Of a DNA stretch of 64,000 nt, positions 50,741-59,409 are shown in pieces (the first letter of the stretch is position 1; every line of letters begins with the position of its first letter). The stretch comes from Herbaspirillum sp. GW103. Its GTDB lineage: Bacteria > Pseudomonadota > Gammaproteobacteria > Burkholderiales > Burkholderiaceae_D. Under the pieces are notes generated by a model. That model was not told where the DNA came from, ran no database searches, and worked only from the letters and a program-made list of their open reading frames with translations. A program made the position numbers and the translations under genes. The DNA lies in NCBI RefSeq assembly GCF_000261365.1, contig NZ_AJVC01000006.1:186001-250000 (forward strand), read 5' to 3'.

Positions 50741-50753
50741 CGTTTTCTGCACC
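50738..50753 (+). repeat. 16-bp repeat, copy 5 (begins with the YchJ-type stop codon)
   Basis: TGACGTTTTCTGCACC. Its TGA is the stop codon of the upstream gene; 69 bases remain to liuB. Confidence 0.85.
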
Positions 50754-50822
50754 ATGCCCCGCCTGCCGTGCGCCTGAGCGCCCGAGAGCACAACAAGAAA
50801 CTGAACAGAGAGACGAAAAACC

Positions 50823-52457
50823 ATGCCGCAGATTGAAAGCAAGCTCAACCCGCGCAGCGAGGAATTCCAGCACAACCGCGATGCCATGCAGCGCATCGTC
50901 GACGATCTGCGGCAGAAGGTGGCCGCCATTGCCGAAGGCGGCGGCCAGGCCGCGCGTGACAAGCACGTGGCACGCGGCAAGCTGCTGCCGCGCGAGCGCG
51001 TGCAGATGCTGCTGGACCCCGGCACGCCCTTCCTGGAATTCTCGCAACTGGCCGCCTACGGCATGTACCGCGAAAAGGACCGCGACGGCAACCTCAAGGA
51101 CGCCGCGCCCTCGGCCGGCATCATCACCGGCATCGGCCGCGTGGCCGGGCAGGAATGCGTGATCGTCTGCAATGATGCCACCGTCAAGGGCGGCACCTAT
51201 TACCCGATGACGGCCAAGAAGCACCTGCGCGCGCAAGAGATCGCCGAATTCAATCACCTGCCCTGCATCTATCTGGTCGACAGCGGCGGGGCCAACCTGC
51301 CCAATCAGGATGAGGTCTTCCCCGACCGCGACCACTTCGGCCGCATCTTCTACAACCAGGCCAACCTCTCGGCCAGGGGCATCCCGCAGATCGCCGTGGT
51401 GATGGGCTCCTGCACCGCAGGCGGCGCGTATGTGCCGGCCATGAGCGATGAATCCATCATCGTCAAGGAGCAGGCCACCATCTTCCTGGCCGGGCCGCCG
51501 CTGGTCAAAGCGGCCACCGGTGAGGTGGTGACGGCTGAAGAGCTGGGTGGCGGCGACGTCCATACGCGCCTCTCGGGCGTGGCCGATCACCTGGCACAGG
51601 ATGACACCCATGCCCTGGCCATCGCGCGCAACATCGTCAGCCACCTGAACCGCCGCAAACCCCAGCAGCTGGCCGTACGCGAGAACGTGGAACCGAAGTA
51701 TCCGGCGCAGGAGCTGTATGGCGTGATCCCGACCGATACGCGCAAGCCCTTCGACGTGCGCGAGGTCATCGCCCGCATCGTCGATGGCAGCGAGTTCGAT
51801 GAATTCAAGGCGCGCTACGGTACTACGCTGGTGTGCGGCTTCGCGCATCTGCACGGCATGCCGGTGGGCATCATCGCCAACAATGGCATCCTGTTTTCAG
51901 AAGCCGCCGAGAAGGGCACCCACTTCATCGAACTGTGCTGCCAGCGCAAGATCCCGCTGATCTTCCTGCAGAACATCACCGGCTTCATGGTCGGCAAGAA
52001 GGCCGAGAACGAAGGCATTGCGCGCCATGGTGCAAAAATGGTCACGGCCGTCTCCACCGCCAAAGTACCCAAGCTCACCGTCATCATCGGCGGCAGCTTC
52101 GGTGCGGGCAACTACGGCATGTGCGGCCGCGCCTTCTCGCCGCGCTTCCTGTGGATGTGGCCCAATGCGCGCATCTCGGTGATGGGGGGTGAGCAGGCCG
52201 CCAGCGTGCTGGCCACCGTCAAGCGCGACGGCATCGAGGCGCGCGGCGGCAGCTGGAGTGCAGAAGAGGAGACCGCCTTCAAGGAGCCCATCCGCGCCCA
52301 GTATGAAACCCAGGGCCATCCGTATTACGCCTCGGCCCGGCTGTGGGACGACGGCGTGATCGATCCCGCCGATACCCGCCAGGTATTGGCGTTGGGATTG
52401 TCCGCCGCCCTGAACGCCCCCATCGAAGAGACCCGGTTCGGTGTCTTCCGCATCTGA
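50823..52457 (+). CDS. liuB: Methylcrotonoyl-CoA carboxylase, carboxyltransferase (beta) subunit
   Basis: A 544-residue crotonase-fold carboxyltransferase. [41 protein letters not shown] and [19 protein letters not shown] are specific for MCC-beta. It transfers carboxyl from biotin on LiuD to 3-methylcrotonyl-CoA. It lies 22 bases before liuD; a ribosome site (ACAGAGAGACG) precedes the ATG. Confidence 0.96.
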   Translation: MPQIESKLNPRSEEFQHNRDAMQRIVDDLRQKVAAIAEGGGQAARDKHVARGKLLPRERVQMLLDPGTPFLEFSQLAAYGMYREKDRDGNLKDAAPSAGIITGIGRVAGQECVIVCNDATVKGGTYYPMTAKKHLRAQEIAEFNHLPCIYLVDSGGANLPNQDEVFPDRDHFGRIFYNQANLSARGIPQIAVVMGSCTAGGAYVPAMSDESIIVKEQATIFLAGPPLVKAATGEVVTAEELGGGDVHTRLSGVADHLAQDDTHALAIARNIVSHLNRRKPQQLAVRENVEPKYPAQELYGVIPTDTRKPFDVREVIARIVDGSEFDEFKARYGTTLVCGFAHLHGMPVGIIANNGILFSEAAEKGTHFIELCCQRKIPLIFLQNITGFMVGKKAENEGIARHGAKMVTAVSTAKVPKLTVIIGGSFGAGNYGMCGRAFSPRFLWMWPNARISVMGGEQAASVLATVKRDGIEARGGSWSAEEETAFKEPIRAQYETQGHPYYASARLWDDGVIDPADTRQVLALGLSAALNAPIEETRFGVFRI

Positions 52458-52479
52458 CGCGCGCCACCGAGGAGAGACC

Positions 52480-54495
52480 ATGTTCACCAAGATCCTGATC
52501 GCCAATCGTGGCGAAATCGCTTGCCGCGTGGCCGCCACCGCCCGCCGCATGGGCATTGCCACCGTGGCCGTGTATTCCGATGCCGACGCGCACGCCAAGC
52601 ATGTGGTCGCCTGCGATGAGAGCGTGCATATCGGCCCGGCACCGGCCAAGGAAAGCTATCTCTGTGCCGACAAGATCATCGCCGCCGCCCTCGCCACGGG
52701 CGCGCAGGCGATCCACCCCGGCTACGGCTTCCTGTCGGAGAACGCCGGTTTCGCCCAGGCTTGTGCCGATGCCGGCCTGGTCTTCATCGGCCCGCCGGCC
52801 TCGGCCATCGATGCCATGGGCTCCAAATCCGCCGCCAAGGCCCTGATGGAGAAGGCTGCCGTCCCCCTGGTGCCGGGCTACCACGGTGAACGCCAGGAGA
52901 GCGATTTCCTGCGCGCCGAAGCTGACCGCATCGGTTACCCGGTGCTGCTCAAGGCCAGTGCCGGTGGCGGTGGCAAGGGCATGCGCGTGGTCGAACGCAG
53001 TGAAGATTTTGAAGCGGCACTGGCCTCCTGCAAGCGCGAAGCGATTTCCAGTTTCGGCGATGACCGCGTGCTGGTGGAGAAATACCTGACCCGTCCGCGC
53101 CATATCGAGATCCAGGTCTTTGCCGATGGCCATGGCCATTGCGTCTATCTCTTCGAGCGCGACTGCTCGGTGCAGCGCCGCCATCAGAAGGTGCTGGAAG
53201 AAGCGCCCGCGCCCGGCATGCACCCTGATCGTCGCGCGGCCATGGGCGAGGCTGCCGTCGCTGCCGCCCGTGCGGTCGGCTACGTCGGTGCAGGCACGGT
53301 GGAATTCATCGCCAACCAGGATGGCAGTTTCTATTTCATGGAGATGAACACCCGCCTGCAGGTCGAGCACCCCGTCACGGAAATGATTACCGGACTCGAT
53401 CTGGTGGAGTGGCAATTGCGTGTCGCTGCCGGTGAAGCGCTGCCACTGAAGCAGGAGCAGTTGCGCCTCCATGGTCACGCCATCGAGGCGCGCATCTATG
53501 CCGAGAATCCCGAGAAGGGCTTCCTGCCCTCCATCGGTACCCTCACCCGCATGCGCAGCGCGCCCGCCGTGGAATTCACGCTGGCCGCGCCCGGCGCCAC
53601 GCAACCCGCAGCCGTACGCATCGATGCGGGCGTACGCGAAGGCGATGCCATCTCGCCCTTCTATGATCCGATGATCGCCAAGCTCATCGTCTGGGGCGAG
53701 GATCGCGACGCGGCCCTGCGCAACATGGCGCGGGCGCTGGCGCAATACCAGGTGGTCGGGCTGGCGACCAACATCGGCTTTCTGCAGCGCTTGATCGCAG
53801 GCCAGGCATTTGCGACAGCCGATCTCGATACCGGCCTGATCGAACGTCACCGCGAGACCCTCTTCCCGACCCCGGCCCGGCCCACGACCGAGACGCTGGC
53901 GCTGGCCACCGCCGCGCTGCTGCAACAGGAAAAGCGCGGTCAGGCCAACAACGATCCGTGGGCACAGACCAGCGGCTGGCGTCTCAATATGCCTCTGCGC
54001 CGCATGCTGTCCTTCGAGGATGAATCGGGCCACAGCAGCGTGAAGATTGACTATGCAGGAGACGGCCAGCACTGGCAGTTGCAGGTCGATGGCAGCACGC
54101 ACACCCTCGCGCTGCATGAGAGTGACACGGAGAGCCTGCTCATCAACCTGGATGGCCGCACCCTGCGCGCCCACGTCGCGCGAGAGGGCCAATGGCTGCA
54201 CCTCTTCGATGGCCGCAGCCAGCACAGCCTGCGCTACCTCGACCCGATGGCCCACGCCGGCCACGCCGAGGCCGAGGGCGGACGCCTGACCGCGCCCATG
54301 CCCGGCAAGATCGTCGCGCTGCTGGTGGAGCAGGGCGCGAGCGTGGCACAAGGCACGCCGCTGCTCATCATGGAAGCCATGAAGATGGAACACACCATCG
54401 CCGCGCCCTCGGCCGGCACCGTGGAAGCGCTGCGCTACGCGGTTGGCGATCAGGTGGCCGAAGGTGCGCAGCTGCTGGACTTCAAGGCCGCGTGA
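52480..54495 (+). CDS. liuD: Methylcrotonoyl-CoA carboxylase, biotin-containing (alpha) subunit
   Basis: A 671-residue protein with biotin carboxylase (FTKILIANRGEIACRV; ATP-grasp loop LLKASAGGGGKGMRVVE; FMEMNTRLQVEHPVTE), a central BT domain, and a C-terminal biotinyl domain with the biotinylated lysine in IMEAMKMEHTI. It carboxylates its biotin with bicarbonate and ATP and hands the group to LiuB. The start at 52480 has GAGGAGAGACC upstream. Confidence 0.97.
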   Translation: MFTKILIANRGEIACRVAATARRMGIATVAVYSDADAHAKHVVACDESVHIGPAPAKESYLCADKIIAAALATGAQAIHPGYGFLSENAGFAQACADAGLVFIGPPASAIDAMGSKSAAKALMEKAAVPLVPGYHGERQESDFLRAEADRIGYPVLLKASAGGGGKGMRVVERSEDFEAALASCKREAISSFGDDRVLVEKYLTRPRHIEIQVFADGHGHCVYLFERDCSVQRRHQKVLEEAPAPGMHPDRRAAMGEAAVAAARAVGYVGAGTVEFIANQDGSFYFMEMNTRLQVEHPVTEMITGLDLVEWQLRVAAGEALPLKQEQLRLHGHAIEARIYAENPEKGFLPSIGTLTRMRSAPAVEFTLAAPGATQPAAVRIDAGVREGDAISPFYDPMIAKLIVWGEDRDAALRNMARALAQYQVVGLATNIGFLQRLIAGQAFATADLDTGLIERHRETLFPTPARPTTETLALATAALLQQEKRGQANNDPWAQTSGWRLNMPLRRMLSFEDESGHSSVKIDYAGDGQHWQLQVDGSTHTLALHESDTESLLINLDGRTLRAHVAREGQWLHLFDGRSQHSLRYLDPMAHAGHAEAEGGRLTAPMPGKIVALLVEQGASVAQGTPLLIMEAMKMEHTIAAPSAGTVEALRYAVGDQVAEGAQLLDFKAA

Positions 54496-54505
54496 GCAAC
54501 GCACC

Positions 54506-55435
54506 GTGAACACGTCCGCACTGCGCCTGCCACCCTCGCTGCACGTGCTGGAGCGGGGCTGGCTGTCGTCCAACAACGTGCTGCTGTTTGGCCGCGATGA
54601 AGTCGTCATGATCGACAGCGGCTACGTCACGCATGCCGAACAGACGCAGACGCTGGTGCGCCACGTGCTGCACCAGCGCGGGCGTAAGCGACTCGATGTG
54701 CTGCTCAACACCCATCTGCATTCGGACCACTGCGGCGGCAATGCCGCGCTGCAGGCGACGTATGACTGCCGCATCGCCATCCCCGCCGCCGAAGATGACA
54801 AGGTGCGCCGCTGGGACGAAGATGCCCTGAGCTACCGCGCCACCGGCCAACGCTGCCCGCGCTTTGCGCATGACCAGCTCATCCGCAGCGGCGATGTGCT
54901 GCGCCTGGGTGATCTCGACTGGACTGCCCTGGCTGCACCGGGCCATGATCCGCATGCGCTGCTGCTGTATTGCGCGCAGGAGGGTGTGCTGATCTCGGCC
55001 GATGCCTTGTGGCGCAACGGCTTCGGGATCATCTTTCCGGAGCTCGATGGCGAATCCGGTTTCGAGGAGGCGCGCGCCACGCTGGAGCTGATCCGCAGCC
55101 TCGATGTGCGCACCGTGATTCCCGGCCATGGCGCGCCCTTCACCGAGGTGGACGATGCGCTGGAGAAGGCCTTCTCGCGCCTGGATTATCTGCAGGCCGA
55201 TCCGCTGCGCAATGCACACAATGGCGTCAAGGTCCTGGTGAAATTCCTGCTGCTGGAACGTGGTCGGATTGCACTGGCGGACTTGCCGACGATGATGCGA
55301 GAGATCCCCTTGTTGCGCATCACCAATGCGCGCTTCCTGCAGATGGAGGATGCCGCCCTGGCCGACTGGTGCGTAGCGCAACTGCAGAAGGCGGGAGCGG
55401 CGGCCAGCGATGGGGTCTTCCTGCTGGATCGCTGA
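54506..55435 (+). CDS. MBL-fold metallo-hydrolase (GTG start)
   Basis: A 309-residue hydrolase with LLNTHLHSDHCGGNAAL (HxHxDH), AAPGHDPHALLLY (His) and SADALWRNGFG, then VIPGHGAPF. The GTG at 54506 is the only reasonable start close after liuD; a longer frame would overlap liuD by 50 bases. It could hydrolyse a thioester or lactone in the pathway, but no direct evidence exists. Ribosome site is poor, suggesting coupling to liuD. Confidence 0.85.
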   Translation: MNTSALRLPPSLHVLERGWLSSNNVLLFGRDEVVMIDSGYVTHAEQTQTLVRHVLHQRGRKRLDVLLNTHLHSDHCGGNAALQATYDCRIAIPAAEDDKVRRWDEDALSYRATGQRCPRFAHDQLIRSGDVLRLGDLDWTALAAPGHDPHALLLYCAQEGVLISADALWRNGFGIIFPELDGESGFEEARATLELIRSLDVRTVIPGHGAPFTEVDDALEKAFSRLDYLQADPLRNAHNGVKVLVKFLLLERGRIALADLPTMMREIPLLRITNARFLQMEDAALADWCVAQLQKAGAAASDGVFLLDR

Positions 55436-55523
55436 ATACGGGCCTGCGCGGCAGAGGGGGCGGGGGTGCTGTTATCATTTCCGGCTTGTCCTGCTGCGGG
55501 CCTTGTGCCCACTTTAAACCACC

Positions 55524-56033
55524 ATGAACGATACCGCCGCCACCCTGCCCTCTTCCGCCCAACGCGTTGCCGACCTGCTGGCCGCGATGGGCCATGACAA
55601 ACCGGTCACGATGCTGCCCTCGACCGGCCGCACCTCGGCCGAAGCCGCTGCGGCCGTGGGCTGCAGCGTGGCCGAGATTGCCAAGTCCATCATCTTCCGG
55701 CGCGTGGCTGACGGTGCGCCGGTGCTGGTCATTGCCAGCGGTGCCAACCGGGTGGACGAAGCCAAGGTCACGGCCCTGACCGGCCCGCTCGGCAAGGCCG
55801 ATGCCAAGTTCGTGCGGGACACCACCGGTTATGCCATCGGTGGCGTCTGCCCCATTGGCCACGTGGTCAAGCCGGTGATGCTGATCGACCGTGACCTGTT
55901 CAACTTTGACAGTGTCTGGGCGGCGGCCGGCCATCCGCATGCCGTCTTCAACCTCACGGCCGCGCAGCTGGAGAAGATGACCGGCGGCACGGTGGCTGAT
56001 GTGCGGCTGGATGCCGCGCCAGTAGCAAACTGA
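55524..56033 (+). CDS. YbaK/ProX-domain aminoacyl-tRNA deacylase
   Basis: A 169-residue protein of the YbaK/EbsC family. AEAAAAVGCSVAEIAKSIIFR carries the catalytic lysine, and GYAIGGVCPIGH is the GXXXP-like substrate loop. Members clear mischarged Cys- or Ala-tRNA(Pro). Genes of this kind are frequent neighbours of amino-acid catabolic clusters without known link. It lies 88 bases after the MBL gene. Confidence 0.88.
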   Translation: MNDTAATLPSSAQRVADLLAAMGHDKPVTMLPSTGRTSAEAAAAVGCSVAEIAKSIIFRRVADGAPVLVIASGANRVDEAKVTALTGPLGKADAKFVRDTTGYAIGGVCPIGHVVKPVMLIDRDLFNFDSVWAAAGHPHAVFNLTAAQLEKMTGGTVADVRLDAAPVAN

Positions 56034-56082
56034 ATGCGTTGACAGCCAGCCACGCATCACAACAACCCCAACGGAGACCCGC

Positions 56083-56994
56083 ATGATGAGCCTGCCCAAG
56101 AAAGTGAAGATCGTTGAAGTCGGACCGCGCGACGGTTTGCAGAACGAGAAGGAAACCATTTCCGCCGAGGTCAAGATCGAGCTGGTGAACCGGCTTTCGG
56201 CGGCGGGTTTTCCGAATGTGGAGGCGGCTTCTTTCGTCTCGCCCAAGTGGGTGCCGCAGATGGCGACCTCCAGCGAGGTCATGCACGGCATCACGCGCAG
56301 GTCGGGCGTGGTGTATTCCGCGCTGGTGCCCAACATGAAGGGCTTCGAGGCGGCGCTGGAAGCGGGGGTGGATGAGGTGGTGATTTTCGGGGCAGCCTCG
56401 GAGGCGTTCTCGCAGAAGAACATCAATTGCTCCATTGCCGAATCCATCGAACGTTTTGCCGAAGTGGCCAAAGCCGCCAAGGACCACCGCAAGCGCCTGC
56501 GTGCGGCGGTGAGTTGTGCGTTCGGTTGTCCGTACCAGGGGGAAGTCCCGCTGGAGGCGGTGGCCGACGTGGTGCGGCGTTTCCGCGAGCTGGGCTGTGA
56601 CGAGATCGACATCGCCGACACCATCGGCGTAGCTACACCGGGCAAGGTGCGGCCGGTGATGGAGACGGCGATTCGTGAATTCCATATCGAAGGTTTGTCG
56701 GGTCACTTCCACGATACTTATGGGCAGGCGCTGGCCAATATCTATGCCAGTCTGCAGACGGGGATCAGCATCTATCACGCGTCGGTGGCGGGGCTGGGGG
56801 GCTGTCCGTATGCCAAGGGCGCGACCGGCAATGTGGCGACCGAGGATGTGCTGTACATGATGAACGGGCTCGGGATCGAGACCGGGATTGATCTGGATGC
56901 GGTGGCCGAGGCGGGGCAGTTCATCTCGCAGCAGCTGGGACGCAAGTCGGCGAGCAGGGTGGGGAATGCGTTGGCGGCTAAGCGGGTGGGGTGA
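56083..56994 (+). CDS. liuE: Hydroxymethylglutaryl-CoA lyase
   Basis: A 303-residue TIM-barrel lyase. VEVGPRDGLQNEKETI is the active-site start (Arg-Asp), SGHFHDTYGQALAN contains metal-binding histidines, and GLGGCPYAKGATGNVATED is the HMG-CoA lyase signature with the catalytic cysteine. It splits HMG-CoA into acetoacetate and acetyl-CoA, ending the leucine pathway. The last 17 bases overlap the convergent immunity-like gene. Codon 1 may be either of two adjacent ATGs. Confidence 0.96.
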   Translation: MMSLPKKVKIVEVGPRDGLQNEKETISAEVKIELVNRLSAAGFPNVEAASFVSPKWVPQMATSSEVMHGITRRSGVVYSALVPNMKGFEAALEAGVDEVVIFGAASEAFSQKNINCSIAESIERFAEVAKAAKDHRKRLRAAVSCAFGCPYQGEVPLEAVADVVRRFRELGCDEIDIADTIGVATPGKVRPVMETAIREFHIEGLSGHFHDTYGQALANIYASLQTGISIYHASVAGLGGCPYAKGATGNVATEDVLYMMNGLGIETGIDLDAVAEAGQFISQQLGRKSASRVGNALAAKRVG

Positions 56995-57334
56995 GAGACA
57001 TTTGCGCTGGATCTCCCGCCTCGTAATGCGGGAGAAAATGGACATCCTGAACCGGGCATTGCGGATAAACCCACTTATCCCAATTCTCGATAAGCCAGGT
57101 TTGCGACAGCGTGTTCCCGTTAGGAGAACCAGACTCCAGCGGGAGCCGCACCAAGATCAAGCCGGCTTTCCTGCCAGACGCAACGACCAAAGCATGTCTA
57201 GTTCCATCATCAGGCATGTCTACGAGCATGAAATCAACAAATTTTTCGTACGGCCACTCTGCTCTGGCCCGGAAGATTGCGCCGTGCACAAGATAGTCAT
57301 GGTTCTCCACTCCGACTAGTTTTCTCCATTCCAT
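56978..57334 (-). CDS. Imm45-like immunity protein (orphan)
   Basis: A 118-residue acidic protein. IFRARAEWPYEKFVDFMLVD, ALVVASGRKAGLILVRLP and SQTWLIENWDKWVYPQC resemble the immunity family Imm45 of polymorphic toxin systems, which has a YKAGLILV-like core and a W..NW.KW.YP motif. No toxin gene accompanies it. It is the leftmost of four immunity-like genes on the minus strand downstream of cdiA, and its 3' end overlaps liuE by 17 bases. Identification is from memory of the family pattern. Confidence 0.6.
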   Translation of the reverse strand: MEWRKLVGVENHDYLVHGAIFRARAEWPYEKFVDFMLVDMPDDGTRHALVVASGRKAGLILVRLPLESGSPNGNTLSQTWLIENWDKWVYPQCPVQDVHFLPHYEAGDPAQMSLTPPA

Positions 57335-57491
57335 TGTCTGATCCTCGGGTCATGTCCATCCAGATAAACTTCTTCAAATCACTGGGCGCTTCTTAATGGA
57401 AAAATCCGCTCGTAGGGAGGCAAAGCACTTTAAGCAGGGGAAACCATATTCCCGCTTTTCTCCAAAAATCTTCTCCTTAAATCATTAATTC

Positions 57492-57872
57492 CTAAAGGAG
57501 CGGGTTTCTCAGATCAAACCGTTCTTCGCCCAATATCTCGCCGGAAAAGACTCCAATGACCGCCAGGTCTAGTCTTTCTTTGCGCGCCGAAATTTGCAGT
57601 TCACTAAGGTCCTCAATGCTATAGATATCGTTCGGACGAAAGTGAGCCGAAATGAGCGAAGAAATTTTGATATACAGACGCATAACGGCCAATGCGATCT
57701 CTCTTTCAATGGTGTCACCATCAATGGCCTGAGCAATACGAATGAGATCGGAATGAAGCTTCCAGAATTCAGCGTCATCCCAAACGCCGTACTCAACAAG
57801 CCTTTCATAAAAGCTACCCTCCCAATCTTGGCTGCCGGGGAGGCCACGAAAATCTCTTATCCAAAACAGCAA
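57492..57872 (-). CDS. Imm41-like immunity protein (orphan; TTG start overlapping the upstream gene)
   Basis: A 126-residue protein. WIRDFRGLPGSQDWEGSFYE and FWKLHSDLIRIAQAI followed by SSLISAHFRPNDIYSIEDL fit the Imm41 immunity family (RNF...EGSF, then H...ND). A TAA lies ten codons upstream in frame, and TTG at 57872 is the only start codon between, so the 5' end may be remodelled. It overlaps the double-immunity gene by 59 bases in another frame. No cognate toxin is seen. Confidence 0.55.
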   Translation of the reverse strand: MLFWIRDFRGLPGSQDWEGSFYERLVEYGVWDDAEFWKLHSDLIRIAQAIDGDTIEREIALAVMRLYIKISSLISAHFRPNDIYSIEDLSELQISARKERLDLAVIGVFSGEILGEERFDLRNPLL

Positions 57873-58674
57873 CCCTATCGACCTCGTCCTTAATGTTTAG
57901 AAAAAAACCGGAAACATTCTGGGCATGGATTCCACAATAGAGGAGCGTTATGTACGCCGCCAACTGATCGTTCTGCTGGATCGCGATCCGATGAGCTTCA
58001 AGGAAGAGAAGAAGTTCATCAAGATCTACCTCTAGCTGCTCGCCCAGGCAGTGCCGATAGTCAATACACCATTCGAAATGATCATTCTCATCCATACTTT
58101 CATTCATCTCCTTTCTCGATACACCAATGCTTTCGGCCGACTCGATAAATGTCTTACGAATGACATCGACACTATCTTTTTTCACCACCTCAATTTTTCC
58201 TCCTGAGCTTTCCCAGAACATCAGTACGTCGTGATCGGCCGCACTGCCAAAGTCCGCCATACACTTCAATTTATCCTTGGCGGCCACCAGCAATGGCTGG
58301 GGAATCTTGTATCCCTCGGGCACAGATGGCCAAGAGAACCTCAGATCCCTGTACATCACTTTATCAATAGCGTCCTCAATACCACCGAACACATCCGAGA
58401 GCGTCCGGGCCAGATCGCCAGCGCAGGTGATCATGAATAAAGCCGCCAACCGATCGTGTTCGCCAAGAGCACGTCGATACATTTGAAAATAGTGAATTAG
58501 GTTCGACAGTTCAATTTTCAGCTTCTCGCTCAGCGAAAAATCGTAGTTGAGATACACGATCGATCTTTCATTGCCATCATTGTTATCATTTATTTCCGTC
58601 CGCAGCAGCTGCCGATTTTTGGACAAGTCCTGAAATACTTCTTTAATCAAATCCATTCTGCGTATATCTATCAT
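57814..58674 (-). CDS. Two-domain immunity paralogue of the cdiA-linked immunity gene
   Basis: A 286-residue protein made of two tandem copies of the domain found once in the 133-residue gene at 59008. Copy 1 (about residues 7-130) ends IDKVMYRDLRFSWPSVPEGY; copy 2 (about 165-280) contains HFEWCIDYRHCLGEQLEVD and NDQLAAYITLLYCGIHAQN and ends DKRFSWP, after which the sequence diverges (PRQPRLGG). Its ATG overlaps the stop of the toxin remnant at 58671 in an ATGA, exactly as the intact gene overlaps cdiA. It therefore looks like an immunity gene inherited with a now-dead toxin, fused to another one. Confidence 0.7.
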   Translation of the reverse strand: MIDIRRMDLIKEVFQDLSKNRQLLRTEINDNNDGNERSIVYLNYDFSLSEKLKIELSNLIHYFQMYRRALGEHDRLAALFMITCAGDLARTLSDVFGGIEDAIDKVMYRDLRFSWPSVPEGYKIPQPLLVAAKDKLKCMADFGSAADHDVLMFWESSGGKIEVVKKDSVDVIRKTFIESAESIGVSRKEMNESMDENDHFEWCIDYRHCLGEQLEVDLDELLLFLEAHRIAIQQNDQLAAYITLLYCGIHAQNVSGFFLNIKDEVDRVAVLDKRFSWPPRQPRLGG

Positions 58675-58849
58675 CTCAGTCTTCTCCTTTGCGTTTTTGC
58701 AGCATTCGCCTTGACCTCGTTGCGTGTCCCATCCAAATTAAGAACAGATTTAAAGTTTCCGTGCTTATCGAATACTTCAAGATGATCTTTGTGACGGCGA
58801 TTCAGATATAGTTAGTCCCCTATTTAAGCTGCACTCCAATTTCCCGTTC
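58671..58849 (-). pseudogene. Remnant of a second cdiA toxin C-terminus
   Basis: From 58811 to 58671 the minus strand encodes LYLNRRHKDHLEVFDKHGNF and continues to a stop, clearly homologous to the last 50 residues of the cdiA product (LYLDGLHKDHLEVFD, then VLNLDGT). Just upstream the codon matching Lys in GDKLYL is TAA, and the frame is shifted before that. No start codon is available, so it is a decayed orphan toxin. Confidence 0.75.
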
Positions 58850-58934
58850 AGCGATATAACTGATGACGCCGGCATAGTCGCTTTTAGCTTTCGACTGGCT
58901 TTAGCAGGCGCTGCCCAGGCTTTGCTGGCGCCCG
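58850..58934 (-). pseudogene. Scar of a cdiA hemagglutinin-repeat segment with internal deletion
   Basis: 58861-58915 matches 61239-61293 of cdiA with few mismatches, and 58916-58930 matches 61329-61343. The intervening stretch in cdiA is bounded by direct repeats CGCTGCCGCCCA, so the scar looks like a deletion product. It joins directly to the toxin remnant. Confidence 0.75.
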
Positions 58935-58999
58935 TCAAAATACGTGGTTTCCTGCCGAAGCAATGCTGAGGAATTAGATTCAACAAACTTTTCGATCAT
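58901..58999 (-). CDS. Chimeric 32-residue open frame after the immunity gene
   Basis: MIEKFVESNSSALLRQ starts eight bases after the immunity stop with AGGAAAT upstream. Its end RQQSLGSAC is in frame with the cdiA repeat scar (RQQSLGGS in intact cdiA) and then stops. Probably a fossil of a module junction rather than a working gene. Confidence 0.35.
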   Translation of the reverse strand: MIEKFVESNSSALLRQETTYFDGRQQSLGSAC

Positions 59000-59007
59000 G
59001 ATATTTC

Positions 59008-59409
59008 CTAAGACTTCTCCTCTAGATAGTCTTCCGGAAACTTATAACCTTCAGGGATATCAGGCCACGTGAATCGCGGATCTCGAAACATCACCTTATC
59101 AATTTCACCTTCTATATTTTCAAATATATTTTTAAGATTGTGAGCAGAAACACCCGCAAAAAGAAGTGCTGCAAAAGCCGTCAACTGGTCGTTATTCTTT
59201 CTTGCCTTTCGGTGAATATCGAAATACCTTAGGAGCTTAGATGAGTTGTATTCATACCGTTCGTTTAGTGAATTTTCGTAATCAATAAACCATTCAAATT
59301 GCCCATCATCTTTTATCTCCGCGTTCATTTCATCAATGGTCAAGCCAATGCTTGAGGTCAACTCAAGAAACGCCAACTGAATAGAATCTAATCCGCTAAT
59401 CTCTTTCAT
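59008..59409 (-). CDS. cdiI: CDI immunity protein, likely cognate to the adjacent cdiA
   Basis: A 133-residue acidic protein (FEWFIDYENSLNERYEYN; NNDQLTAFAALLFAGVSAHN; IDKVMFRDPRFTWPDIPEGY). Its ATG overlaps the cdiA stop by four bases (ATGA), the position of cdiI genes. It has two relatives fused in the gene at 57814. I do not recognise the family name. It should bind and neutralise the C-terminal nuclease-like toxin in the cytoplasm. The region is visibly richer in A+T than the cdiA body, typical of exchangeable toxin/immunity cassettes. Confidence 0.75.
   Translation of the reverse strand: MKEISGLDSIQLAFLELTSSIGLTIDEMNAEIKDDGQFEWFIDYENSLNERYEYNSSKLLRYFDIHRKARKNNDQLTAFAALLFAGVSAHNLKNIFENIEGEIDKVMFRDPRFTWPDIPEGYKFPEDYLEEKS

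Noticed and set aside
52279-54609. A 776-codon minus-strand open frame
   Set aside because: Antisense to liuD and the end of liuB.
57396-57488. A 30-codon plus-strand frame and short minus-strand frames in the gap between the two orphan immunity genes
   Set aside because: No ribosome site, no family resemblance; the minus-strand piece with two cysteines could be another fossil but is too short to claim.
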